DNA from: Hydrogenophaga sp.
GTDB lineage: Bacteria; Pseudomonadota; Gammaproteobacteria; Burkholderiales; Burkholderiaceae_C
DNA: 64,000 bases
NCBI RefSeq assembly: GCF_026125785.1
Contig: NZ_JAHCKL010000001.1
Coordinates: forward strand, 66,949-130,948
Direction of reading: 5' to 3'
The position numbers were made by a program, and so were the translations under genes. Positions 30,231-37,771 of this stretch are shown in pieces (the stretch's first letter is position 1; the number at the start of each line of letters is the position of its first letter). Under the pieces are notes generated by a model that made no database searches, was not told the DNA's origin, and saw nothing but the letters and a program-made list of their open reading frames with translations.

Positions 30231-31655
30231 ATGAGCGAGACCACACTGAACCGCTACCAGCAACTGGCCGAGGACATCGCCGACGGCATCCGGGCCGGCG
30301 CGCTGCGTCCGGGAGAGCGCCTGCCCTCGGTGCGCCAGACCTGTGCGCAGCGTGGGGTGAGCCCGTCCACGGTGTTCCAGGCCTACGCACGGCTGGAGTC
30401 CCAGGGGCTGGTGGAGGCGCGCCCACGCTCCGGCTACTACGTGCGTGCGACCCGGCGCGCGCCCAGGGCGGAGCCCCAGGCCGCACCGCCTCGCGACGAG
30501 GCCACGCCGGTGGCGGTGAGCGAACTGGTGTTCGATTTGCTGGAGTCCACGCGCGATGGGGACGTGGTGCCGCTGGGATCGGCTTTTCCCGCCGCCCACC
30601 TGTTTCCGTTCGACACCCTGGCGCGCTGCGGTGCGCGCGCGATGCGCCGGTTGGCGCCCGCCCGCATCACCGGCGCGCTGACGGCCGGGGACGAAGGGCT
30701 GCGCCATGGCCTGCGCCGGCGTTACGCGCTGCAAGGCATTGCGCTGGCCGAGAACGAACTGATCGTCACCCACGGCGCGATGGAGGCGCTGAACCTGTGC
30801 CTGCAGGCGGTCACCCAGCCGGGCGATCTCGTGGTGGTGGAGTCGCCCACCTTCTACGCCGCGCTGCATGCGTTGGAGCGCCTGCACCTGCGGGCGGTGG
30901 AGGTGGCCACGGATCCCCGCGATGGCGTGGACCTTGATGCGCTGGCCGGGCTGCTCAGCCGCCAACGCGTGGCGGCGTGCTGGTTCATGCCCAGTTTCCA
31001 GAACCCGCTGGGTGCCCTGATGCCGCCGCTGCGCAAGCAAGCGCTGGTGGAGCTGCTGGCGCGGCACCGTGTACCGCTGATCGAGGACGACGTCTACGGC
31101 GAGCTGCACGATGGCGCGCGCCGCCCGCCACCGGCCAAGGCCTTCGACCGGGAAGGCGGCGTTCTGCACTGTTCGTCGTTCTCCAAATGCCTGGCGCCCG
31201 GTTACCGCGTGGGCTGGGCGGCGGCGGGACGGTACGCTCCCGCGGTGACGCGGCTGAAGATGATGAGTTCGTTGGCCACCGCGCTGCCGCCCCAACTGGC
31301 GTTGGCGGACTACCTGGACCACGGGGGCTACGACCGCCATCTGCGCCGCCTGCGCGAGGCGCTCGCGGCGCAGCGCCAGCGCGCCCTGCGGCTGGTGGAG
31401 CGCTGCTTTCCCCCCGGTACGCGCGTCACGCGGCCACAGGGCGGTTACTTCCTCTGGCTGGAGTTGCCGAAGGGCGTGGACGCACTCGCCCTGCATCAGC
31501 GTGCGATGGCCGAAGGCATCAGCACCGCGCCCGGGGCGCTGTTTTCCGCCGACCGCCGTTTCACCCACCACCTGCGCCTCAACGTCGGCCACCCCGGCGA
31601 CCGCCGCTTCGATGCGGCGCTGCGCCGCCTGGGTGAGCTGGCGCACGCGGGCTAG
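30231..31655 (+). CDS. MocR-family regulator (GntR HTH + aminotransferase)
   Basis: The 474-residue protein has a GntR winged helix at residues ~8-75 (LRPGERLPSVRQTCAQRGVSPSTVFQAYARLE). It is joined to a class I aminotransferase-like domain with the PLP lysine in SSFSKCLAPGYRVGW (about residue 323). MocR proteins sense amino acids, PLP or related metabolites. It is divergent from the cytochrome/thioredoxin operon, which may be its target. Confidence 0.93.
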   Translation: MSETTLNRYQQLAEDIADGIRAGALRPGERLPSVRQTCAQRGVSPSTVFQAYARLESQGLVEARPRSGYYVRATRRAPRAEPQAAPPRDEATPVAVSELVFDLLESTRDGDVVPLGSAFPAAHLFPFDTLARCGARAMRRLAPARITGALTAGDEGLRHGLRRRYALQGIALAENELIVTHGAMEALNLCLQAVTQPGDLVVVESPTFYAALHALERLHLRAVEVATDPRDGVDLDALAGLLSRQRVAACWFMPSFQNPLGALMPPLRKQALVELLARHRVPLIEDDVYGELHDGARRPPPAKAFDREGGVLHCSSFSKCLAPGYRVGWAAAGRYAPAVTRLKMMSSLATALPPQLALADYLDHGGYDRHLRRLREALAAQRQRALRLVERCFPPGTRVTRPQGGYFLWLELPKGVDALALHQRAMAEGISTAPGALFSADRRFTHHLRLNVGHPGDRRFDAALRRLGELAHAG

Positions 31656-31658
31656 GGA

Positions 31659-31698
31659 CTGTCCACCCCATTCGCTCTTGGAGAAATAGGGTGAACAG
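31659..31698. terminator. Imperfect inverted repeat after the MocR gene
   Basis: CTGTCCACCC and GGGTGAACAG pair with one mismatch across a 20-base loop, three bases after the MocR stop. No T-run follows. It may terminate the MocR transcript weakly or mark the target side of the adjoining insertion. Confidence 0.3.
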
Positions 31699-31705
31699 GC
31701 CCTAA

Positions 31706-31718
31706 CAGGCTGTTGAAA
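31706..31718 (+). repeat. Left terminal inverted repeat
   Basis: CAGGCTGTTGAAA, identical in reverse complement to 33961-33973; flanked outside by CTAA. Confidence 0.7.
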
Positions 31719-31821
31719 TTCTCCTCGTAAACACGCTTCTTTGAGAGCGGTGAGTACACAACGCGGCTGGAGGATGTGCCGGTAGCGCGGGTTTGAAGTC
31801 AGCCCTTTAGACTTCAAGGCC

Positions 31822-32721
31822 ATGCACAACACTGTGGATGAGTTCGAGCGCCTCCGACCGCGCTTGTTTGCCATTGGCTACCGCATGCTCTCTTCGGTGC
31901 AGGAGGCAGAGGACTTAGTTCAGGACGCGTGGCTGCGGTGGTACGAGCACGGTGGGCAATCGCAGTCGAATGTGCGCAACATCGAAGCATGGTTGGTCAC
32001 CATGACGACCCGAATGGCTATTGATCGCCTTCGCGCTGCCCGCGTACGACGCGAGTCTTACCCCGGCTTCTGGTTGCCGGAACCGTTACCCGAGAACAGC
32101 CCCGCAACGCCCCAAGAGGTCAGTGAACTTGCTGACGACGTGTCAGTAGCCTTTCTTGTACTGCTTGACCGCCTCTCCCCGGATGCCCGTGCTGCGTTCT
32201 TGCTGCGCGAGGTATTCGATGCGGACTTCGAGCAGGTGGCGGAGGTGCTCGGCAAGTCTGAAGCCGCAGCCCGTCAAGTGGTGCATCGTGCTCGACGTGA
32301 ACTTGAAAAGGGCCGAGAAACATCGAGCGCTACCTACGGGCATACCGCGCGGCACGAGGAGCAACAACAGGTGCTGCGCAGTTTCGCGGAAGCACTGTCC
32401 CGTGGCGACTTCACGGCGTTGCAGGCGCTCTTCCATGAGAAAGCCGAGTTGCTGAGCGATGGCGGCGGGATAGTTCCCAGCTTCGGTCAAGTGATCTTGG
32501 GTGCCCATCGGCTGGCGGCCTTCTACTTCGCTTGGCATCGCAAGTATGGGAGCGCGATGAGGGTGGAGCTTGCGCGGCTCAACCACCAATGGGCGCTGCT
32601 GAGATACATCGATGGACGCCTTGAGTCGGCTCAGTCATTCGAGGTTGAGGACGGACGCATCCATCGGGTTCATGTTCAGCGCAACCCGCACAAGCTGACG
32701 CAACTACCCGAGCGAATTTAA
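31822..32721 (+). CDS. sigJ: ECF41-family RNA polymerase sigma factor (SigJ-like)
   Basis: The 299-residue protein has sigma region 2 (residues ~5-75, AEDLVQDAWLRWYEH) and the WLPEPL linker motif. Sigma region 4 follows (residues ~110-160, FEQVAEVLGKSEAAARQVVHRARREL). A C-terminal NTF2/SnoaL-like extension carries DGGG and NPHKL, the hallmark of ECF41, in which this domain controls activity instead of an anti-sigma factor. It is followed by a carboxymuconolactone decarboxylase gene, the classic ECF41 target. Base composition is lower in GC than neighbours, suggesting transfer. Confidence 0.93.
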   Translation: MHNTVDEFERLRPRLFAIGYRMLSSVQEAEDLVQDAWLRWYEHGGQSQSNVRNIEAWLVTMTTRMAIDRLRAARVRRESYPGFWLPEPLPENSPATPQEVSELADDVSVAFLVLLDRLSPDARAAFLLREVFDADFEQVAEVLGKSEAAARQVVHRARRELEKGRETSSATYGHTARHEEQQQVLRSFAEALSRGDFTALQALFHEKAELLSDGGGIVPSFGQVILGAHRLAAFYFAWHRKYGSAMRVELARLNHQWALLRYIDGRLESAQSFEVEDGRIHRVHVQRNPHKLTQLPERI

Positions 32722-32737
32722 GGCTGTCGTAGCAGCT

Positions 32738-32764
32738 TGTCACAACGCGGGTGCCTGAATCGTC
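32738..32764 (+). promoter_or_regulatory. ECF41-type promoter TGTCACA-N16-CGTC
   Basis: TGTCACA at 32738-32744 and CGTC at 32761-32764 are separated by exactly 16 bases and lie 60 bases upstream of the decarboxylase ATG. This equals the published ECF41 consensus as I recall it. It links the sigma factor to the downstream gene. Confidence 0.8.
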
Positions 32765-32824
32765 TTGAAGGTGATGTGCCGGTTGCCGCCGGTCGTCGCA
32801 TCTTCAACTCGAAAGGAAACCGTC

Positions 32825-33274
32825 ATGAACCGCGCAAACTGGTTTGCAGTGTCCCCGGATGGGGCTAAAGCCGTCGGAGGTCTGCATCACTACGTGCTTA
32901 ACAACACCAACCTGCCGAGCACCCTGATTCACCTTGTCTTCCTCCGCGTCTCGCAGATCAACGGCTGCGCCCATTGCATCGACATTCACACCCGAGACCT
33001 CATCAAAGAAGGCGTTTCGGTCGATAAGGCGGTTCTGGTACCCGTCTGGCACGAGGCGGAGTATTTGTTCTCAGACCAGGAGCGAGCGGCGTTGGCTTGG
33101 TCGGAGGAAGTCACCCTGGTAAGTGAGACACACGCTTCGGACGCCGCCTACGCAGCGGCAGCGGCCGCTTTCAACGAGAAGGACTTGGTCGATCTGACGC
33201 TCACCATCGCGGCAATGAACGCCATTAACCGCCTCGGTGTCAGCTTCCGGTTGAAGCCAAAGGCCCGAGCCTGA
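32825..33274 (+). CDS. Carboxymuconolactone decarboxylase (AhpD-like) protein
   Basis: ATG 32825, after GAAAGGAAACC, gives 149 residues. The segment INGCAHCIDIHTRDL holds the CxxC-x3-His motif of AhpD-like alkylhydroperoxidase proteins (C48, C51, H55). These are small redox-active helical proteins that reduce peroxides or act on carboxymuconolactone-like substrates. Position and promoter make it the likely target of the adjacent ECF41 sigma factor. The substrate is unknown for this whole sub-family. Confidence 0.92.
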   Translation: MNRANWFAVSPDGAKAVGGLHHYVLNNTNLPSTLIHLVFLRVSQINGCAHCIDIHTRDLIKEGVSVDKAVLVPVWHEAEYLFSDQERAALAWSEEVTLVSETHASDAAYAAAAAAFNEKDLVDLTLTIAAMNAINRLGVSFRLKPKARA

Positions 33275-33301
33275 GACGGACTGCTGCCGTAGCATGGGAG
33301 G

Positions 33302-33460
33302 ATGTGCTCCAACTACCGCGCGGTAACTGCTGCGGATCGCCTTCTGACCTTCTTCGGGGTCGAACGTGGTCAGGACGATCCGTCGACCGACGTGTTTCCC
33401 TCGGGCCTGGCACCGATGATCATGCTGGCCCCGAGGGCTCCAAAACGCCGGGCCATCTGA
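33302..33460 (+). pseudogene. SRAP/YedK gene, 5' fragment
   Basis: ATG 33302 opens MCSNYRAVTAADRLLTFFGVERGQ...VFPSGLAPMI, the N-terminus of SOS-response-associated peptidases (HMCES/YedK) including catalytic Cys2, which crosslinks to abasic sites. Homology stops after about 40 residues and the frame ends at residue 52; intact family members are about 200 residues. The break lies where transposase-like sequence begins, so an insertion or deletion removed the 3' end. Confidence 0.75.
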
Positions 33461-33485
33461 TGGCCCTTACGGACGCCATTGGACG

Positions 33486-33960
33486 GGCCAGCCGCGCAGC
33501 AATGACACCCATGCCAGCACGCCGGACCCTGATGCACGTTTGTTCAGGAAGAGTCACAACACGGCCAGCCATGCTGGCGTTTCAAGGGCACGTGCTGATG
33601 GAGAACCGCTCGGGCCTGGTGGTGGTGGCCGTGGTCACGCATGCCAATGGCATGGGCGAGCGCGCGGCGGCGTTGGCGATGGTGGAGACGGTGCCTGGGA
33701 AGCATCCCAAGACAGTGGCCGCCGACAAGGCGTATGACACGCGCGACTTCGTGCAAGGTTGTCGCCAGCAATCTCGTTCGAATGGCCCGAATGCCGGGCT
33801 TGGCGCTGCAGGAAGGGTCGCGATGAGGGCCGCAAAGGCCACTCAAGCGCAGCGCCGCGCTCTACCAAGCCACATTGCATCAGGTTCTCAGCGCGGCCGT
33901 CACCAAATCCAGACCCCCTGCCGCCTAATCTGCACATCGCAGGCGGCCTCCAGGGCCGGT
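33486..33960 (+). pseudogene. IS5-family transposase remnant, frameshifted
   Basis: Frame 3 from 33486 reads GQPRSNDTHASTPDPDARLFRKSHNTAS. From 33571 the match continues in frame 1 as MLAFQGHVLMENRSGLVVVAVVTHANGMGERAAAL...ADKAYDTRDFV. Both are conserved pieces of an IS5/DDE transposase catalytic region. At about 33766 it shifts again (NLVRMARMPGL). At least two frameshifts and the missing N-terminus make it inactive. It fills the 530-base stretch between the SRAP fragment and rlmB. Confidence 0.8.
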
Positions 33961-33973
33961 TTTCAACAGCCTG
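33961..33973 (-). repeat. Right terminal inverted repeat
   Basis: TTTCAACAGCCTG, the exact complement of 31706-31718, followed by CTAG. It lies only 19 bases before the rlmB start codon. Confidence 0.7.
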
Positions 33974-33992
33974 CTAGGCCGATAATCGCCAC

Positions 33993-34739
33993 ATGTCGTC
34001 TTCCCCCAAAGTGCTGTTCGGCTTCCATGCCGTGGGCGTGCGTCTGAAGACCGCGCCGCAATCCATCATCGAGATCTACCACGACCCTTCGCGGCGCGAT
34101 GCGCGCATGCGGCAGTTCCTGGACCGCGCGCGCGAGGCCAACGCCAGGCTGATCGAGGCCGACAGCCTGCGCATCACCAAGCTGGCGGGCAGCCATGGGC
34201 ACCAGGGCGTGGCCGCGCGCGTGCAGGCCATCGAACAGGCGCGCTCGCTTGACGACCTGCTGGAGCAACTGGAGGCGGCAGGCCAGGCGCCCTTGTTGCT
34301 GGTGCTGGACGGCATCACCGACCCGCACAACCTGGGCGCCTGCCTGCGCGTGGCCGATGGCGCGGGCGCACACGCCGTGATCGCGCCCAAGGACCATGCC
34401 GCCGGCATCAACGCCACGGTGGCCAAGGTGGCCAGCGGCGCGGCCGAGACCATGCCGTATTTCATGGTGACCAACCTCGCGCGCACGCTGGGCGAGCTCA
34501 AGGAGCGCCATATCTGGGTCATCGGCACCAGCGACGACGCGCCCAGGACGCTGTACCAGGTCGACCTCAAGGGCCCGGTGGCGCTGGTGCTGGGCGCTGA
34601 GGGCGCGGGTATGCGCCAGCTCACCCGCAAGACCTGCGACGAGCTCGTGAGCATTCCCATGCGGGGTGCGGTGGAGAGCCTCAACGTCTCGGTGGCCAGC
34701 GGCGTCTGCCTGTACGAGGCGTTGCGCCAGCGCGCCTGA
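33993..34739 (+). CDS. rlmB: 23S rRNA Gm2251 methyltransferase RlmB
   Basis: The 248-residue SpoU-family protein has an N-terminal substrate-binding domain starting KVLFGFHAVGVRLK. The C-terminal SPOUT knot carries DGITDPHNLGACLRVADGAG, LVLGAEGAGM and LNVSVASGVCLYEALR. It 2'-O-methylates G2251 in the ribosomal P loop. The ATG lies 19 bases after the right end of the inserted element, so the native promoter is probably lost or replaced by sequence of the insert. Confidence 0.93.
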   Translation: MSSSPKVLFGFHAVGVRLKTAPQSIIEIYHDPSRRDARMRQFLDRAREANARLIEADSLRITKLAGSHGHQGVAARVQAIEQARSLDDLLEQLEAAGQAPLLLVLDGITDPHNLGACLRVADGAGAHAVIAPKDHAAGINATVAKVASGAAETMPYFMVTNLARTLGELKERHIWVIGTSDDAPRTLYQVDLKGPVALVLGAEGAGMRQLTRKTCDELVSIPMRGAVESLNVSVASGVCLYEALRQRA

Positions 34740-34744
34740 AACCC

Positions 34745-35467
34745 ATGCGCGAGTTGGTGCGCCAGTGGGTTCTTGAGGCGCGCCATATTGCGGTGCTCAC
34801 CGGCGCGGGCATGAGCGCCGAGTCGGGTGTGCCCACCTTCCGGGACGCGCAGACCGGCCTGTGGGCGCGTTTCGATCCGCAGCAACTGGCCACGGAGGCC
34901 GCCTTCCGTGCCCACCCGCAGCGGGTGTGGGACTGGTACCAGCACCGGCGCGAGATGGTCGCCGCAGTGGAGCCAAACGCCGGCCACCATGCGCTGGCCG
35001 GCTTCGCAGCGCGCCATCCCGGGCGCCTGACGCTCATCACCCAGAACGTTGACGGCCTGCACCAGCGTGCCGGCCTCAGCGGGACGCTGGCCTTGCATGG
35101 CAGCCTCACAGAGGACCGCTGGCTCGATGCGCCGCGGGCCTGCTGCCGTCCCGAAACCGCTGTCGCGGGGCATCCACCACACTGCGGCACCTGTGGCAAC
35201 CTGCGCCGGCCGGCGGTGGTGTGGTTCGGTGAGCACCTGCCTCAGGCCGAGCTCGATGCGGCCGAACAGGCGGCGCGACGCTGCGACCTGATGCTGGTGG
35301 TGGGCACCTCGGGCGAGGTCTATCCGGCCGCAGGGCTGGCGTTCACGGCGCATCAGCAAGGCGCGCGCGTGGTCATCGTCAACCCCGCCGCGACACCCCT
35401 GGACGCGGTGGCCCAGGCCTGCCTGCGGGAACCCGCTGCAGTGTGCCTGCCGTGGCTGCTGGCCTGA
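34745..35467 (+). CDS. cobB: Sir2-family NAD-dependent deacylase
   Basis: The 240-residue sirtuin has the NAD-binding GAGMSAESGVPTFRD (residues ~20-34), QNVDGLHQRAG with the following catalytic His in LHGSL, and VVGTSGEVYPAAGL. The zinc module is unusual. The second pair is CGTC, but the first reads ACC with adjacent cysteines where C-x2-C is normal. It may bind zinc differently or not at all. It follows rlmB by five bases. Lysine deacetylation or desuccinylation is the family role. Confidence 0.9.
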   Translation: MRELVRQWVLEARHIAVLTGAGMSAESGVPTFRDAQTGLWARFDPQQLATEAAFRAHPQRVWDWYQHRREMVAAVEPNAGHHALAGFAARHPGRLTLITQNVDGLHQRAGLSGTLALHGSLTEDRWLDAPRACCRPETAVAGHPPHCGTCGNLRRPAVVWFGEHLPQAELDAAEQAARRCDLMLVVGTSGEVYPAAGLAFTAHQQGARVVIVNPAATPLDAVAQACLREPAAVCLPWLLA

Positions 35468-35534
35468 GCGCTGCGTACCCTGCCCACCGGTGTGGCGCAG
35501 GGGGTGGTGGTGGTGAACCTGTGCTCAGGCGACC

Positions 35535-36128
35535 TCAGACCCAGCCCAGCGCCCCCAGCAGCGCGCCCGCGCCGATCATCCACAGCAGGTGGATGCGCGT
35601 GCGCCACACCAGCAGCGTGGCGCAGACCGTGACCATCCACAAGGGCCAGTCGCGCGCAGGGTGTTCGTGCGAACCGGTGAGCAGCCAGCCGGTGGCGATC
35701 AACAGGGCGATCACGATGGGTGCCATGCCCGTCTTGAAGGCGCGCACCGCGCGCAGCTCGCGGTTGCGGTGCGCCCAGCGTGTGGCGGTGTAGGTCAGCA
35801 CCGAAGAGGGCAGCAGGATGGCCACCATGGTGACCAGCACGCCGAACAGGGCCAGTGCCCAGGCACTCCAGCCGGCCGCAGGCCCTCCGCCCGCGTTGAG
35901 GCCCACGTTCCAGCCCAGCAGGGCCACGAACAGGACGTTGGGCCCTGGGGCGGCCTGCGAAAGCGCGATCGATGAGGTGAACTGCGATTCGCTGAGCCAG
36001 CCGTTCTGGTAGACGAGGTAGCGGTGCATGTCCGGCGCGGTGGTGATGGCGCCGCCCACCGCCAGCAGGGAAAGCGAGGCGAAGTGGGTGAAGAGTTCGA
36101 GCCAGTTTGCAGCAGTGGGTGCCATCAT
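35535..36128 (-). CDS. Chromate transporter half (ChrA, second subunit)
   Basis: The 197-residue membrane protein contains one ChrA domain with about six hydrophobic segments and the motif SLLAVGGAITTAPDMHRYLV...SIALSQAAPGPN. Short-chain CHR proteins of this length work as a pair, with opposite topology. The partner lies three bases upstream in the same operon. Members export chromate by anion antiport, though many paralogues have unproven substrates. Confidence 0.9.
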   Translation of the reverse strand: MMAPTAANWLELFTHFASLSLLAVGGAITTAPDMHRYLVYQNGWLSESQFTSSIALSQAAPGPNVLFVALLGWNVGLNAGGGPAAGWSAWALALFGVLVTMVAILLPSSVLTYTATRWAHRNRELRAVRAFKTGMAPIVIALLIATGWLLTGSHEHPARDWPLWMVTVCATLLVWRTRIHLLWMIGAGALLGALGWV

Positions 36129-36131
36129 GGG

Positions 36132-36734
36132 TCACTCGCTTGCGCGCCGCGCGTCCAACTGGCCCAGTACGCGGTAGGCCCAGAGGCAGGCGCCGCCACC
36201 TATGCCCAGCAGCACCCAAAGCAGCGGCCAGCGCAGCAGGGCGATGGCGATGAAGGTGAGTACGGCCAGGCCTACGCACACCGGCAGGCCCATGGCGTTG
36301 CGGTCCAGTGCGGCGATGAGCTTGATGCCGGTGGCGGTGATCAGCCCCGCGGCCACGGCACCCATGCCGCGCAGCGCGTTCTGCGCCACCGCGCTGTCGG
36401 CCACGCTGCCGTAGAGCACCGCCATCAGCAAGACCACCGCCATCGGCGCGGCGAGCATGCCGCCCAGAGCGGCCAGCGCGCCGGGCAGGCCGAAGTAGCG
36501 GCCGCCGATCATCATGGAGAGGTTGACCACGTTGGGGCCGGGCATGATCTGCGCGACGGCCCAGTCTTCCACGAACTGTTCGCGCGTCATCCAGCGTTTT
36601 TTCTCCACCAGTTCGCGCTGCACCACCGCGAGCACGCCACCAAAGCCTTGCAGGGCCAGCCAGGTGAAAGAGAGAAAGAGGTCGGTCTTGGACCGGGGGT
36701 GCTGGAGTGGTTCTTCGGGTTCGGTGGCGGGCAT
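36132..36734 (-). CDS. Chromate transporter half (ChrA, first subunit)
   Basis: The 200-residue protein has one ChrA domain (FTWLALQGFGGVLAVVQRELVEKKRWM...AQIMPGPNVVNLSMMIGGRYFG) and about six transmembrane segments. It is paired with the next gene; both are needed for a functional short-chain system. No chrB-type regulator is seen; the nearest regulator is the MarR-GNAT gene on the same strand upstream. Confidence 0.9.
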   Translation of the reverse strand: MPATEPEEPLQHPRSKTDLFLSFTWLALQGFGGVLAVVQRELVEKKRWMTREQFVEDWAVAQIMPGPNVVNLSMMIGGRYFGLPGALAALGGMLAAPMAVVLLMAVLYGSVADSAVAQNALRGMGAVAAGLITATGIKLIAALDRNAMGLPVCVGLAVLTFIAIALLRWPLLWVLLGIGGGACLWAYRVLGQLDARRASE

Positions 36735-36756
36735 GGCCGCGATTATCCGCCGCCGT

Positions 36757-37701
36757 TCACAGGGTCAGCTCCCAGTTCTCGCCGACGAGGTCGTGGCCGT
36801 AGCCGTGGTAGGCCTCGCTGTGCACGAGCTGGAAGCCGCGCCGGGCGTAGATGGCGCGCGCGGCCAGCAGGTTGGCGTTGGTCCAGAGCACCATCTTGCG
36901 GTAGCCCTTGGCGCGGGCGAAGGCCAGGCATTCGTCCGTCAGGCGCGCGCCCAGGCCCAGGCCACGCGCGGCGGGGCTCAGTATGAGCAGGCGCAGTTGC
37001 GCCTCGGTCTCGCTCTTGCGCACCACGAAGACCGAGCCCACGCGCTCGCCGTCGAGTTCGGCGATCCAGCCGCGCTCCCAGGCCGGGTCGTGCGCCCGGA
37101 TCATGCCGGCCACGATTTCTGCCACCAGGGCCTCGAACTCGCTGTTCCAGCCGTATTCGCGGGCATAGATCTCGCCGTGCTGCTGCACCACCCAACCCAT
37201 GTCGCCCGGGCGCGGGTCGCGCAGCACGGCTGTGCGGGAGATGCCGCGCGCGCCGGGGTCCAGCAGCGCCTGTGCGCGTTCCAGCGCCGCCACGAGGGCA
37301 TGCCGCTCGTGCTCTGCCAGCGGCTGCAGCAGGCGGGCGGCTTCCTCCCGCGAGCGCTGCTGCAGCGGTTCGAACACCGCCCGCCCGGCCGGCGTGAGCG
37401 CCAGGGCGATCTGGCGCGCATCGGCCTGCGAACGCTCGCGCGACACCCAGCCGGCCGTGCCGAAGCGGCGCAGGATGCGGCTGAGGTAGCCGGCGTCCAG
37501 AGAGAGGCGGCGCGTGAGTTCGCTGGCCGTGCAGGGCGCGTGGTGGGCCAGTTCGTACAACACCCGCACGTCGGTCAGTGAGAAGTCGCTGCCCAGGTAC
37601 GGGTCCAGCAGGCCGGTGCGCTGGGTGTAGAAGCGGTTGAAGGCACGCAGGGCGCGCACCTGCAGAGGGTTCACTTCGGGCAGCGGGGTGGGGGGCGTCA
37701 T
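36757..37701 (-). CDS. MarR-GNAT fusion regulator/acetyltransferase
   Basis: The 314-residue protein fuses an N-terminal MarR winged helix (residues ~15-145, LTDVRVLYELAHHAPCTASELTRRLSLDAGYLSRILRRF) to a C-terminal GNAT domain (residues ~155-314). The acetyl-CoA-binding stretch is LSPAARGLGLGARLTDECLAFARAKG. Such fusions occur widely in bacteria; the acetyl acceptor is unknown. An operator-like palindrome stands just upstream. Confidence 0.92.
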   Translation of the reverse strand: MTPPTPLPEVNPLQVRALRAFNRFYTQRTGLLDPYLGSDFSLTDVRVLYELAHHAPCTASELTRRLSLDAGYLSRILRRFGTAGWVSRERSQADARQIALALTPAGRAVFEPLQQRSREEAARLLQPLAEHERHALVAALERAQALLDPGARGISRTAVLRDPRPGDMGWVVQQHGEIYAREYGWNSEFEALVAEIVAGMIRAHDPAWERGWIAELDGERVGSVFVVRKSETEAQLRLLILSPAARGLGLGARLTDECLAFARAKGYRKMVLWTNANLLAARAIYARRGFQLVHSEAYHGYGHDLVGENWELTL

Positions 37702-37720
37702 GCCCCGGATTGTGCCTATA

Positions 37721-37739
37721 TATTTGACTTTGGCAACTA
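37721..37739. promoter_or_regulatory. Operator-like palindrome before the MarR-GNAT gene
   Basis: TATTTGACTTTGGCAACTA is an imperfect 19-bp palindrome (six of nine pairs) lying 20 bases upstream of the start codon. MarR proteins usually bind such 16-20-bp AT-rich palindromes over their own promoters. Confidence 0.4.
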
Positions 37740-37771
37740 AAAATCAGGACCAAGTCATATGGATGCGGGCT

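Larger units (their letters stand above)
31702..33977. mobile_element. Insert bounded by a 13-bp perfect inverted repeat
   Basis: CAGGCTGTTGAAA at 31706-31718 and its exact complement TTTCAACAGCCTG at 33961-33973 bound a 2.3-kb segment. The segment is visibly less GC-rich than its flanks. It holds an ECF41 sigma gene, its target gene, a truncated SRAP gene and a decayed IS5-like transposase. The outer 4-mers are CTAA and CTAG, both fitting the YTAR target duplication of the IS5 group, though they are not identical. Intact chromosomal genes stand on both sides (MocR regulator, rlmB). Confidence 0.65.

Noticed and set aside
33304-34047. A 247-codon protein spanning the SRAP fragment, transposase remnant and rlmB start
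   Set aside because: It is a chance open frame that crosses three unrelated sequences; only its middle part matches a transposase.
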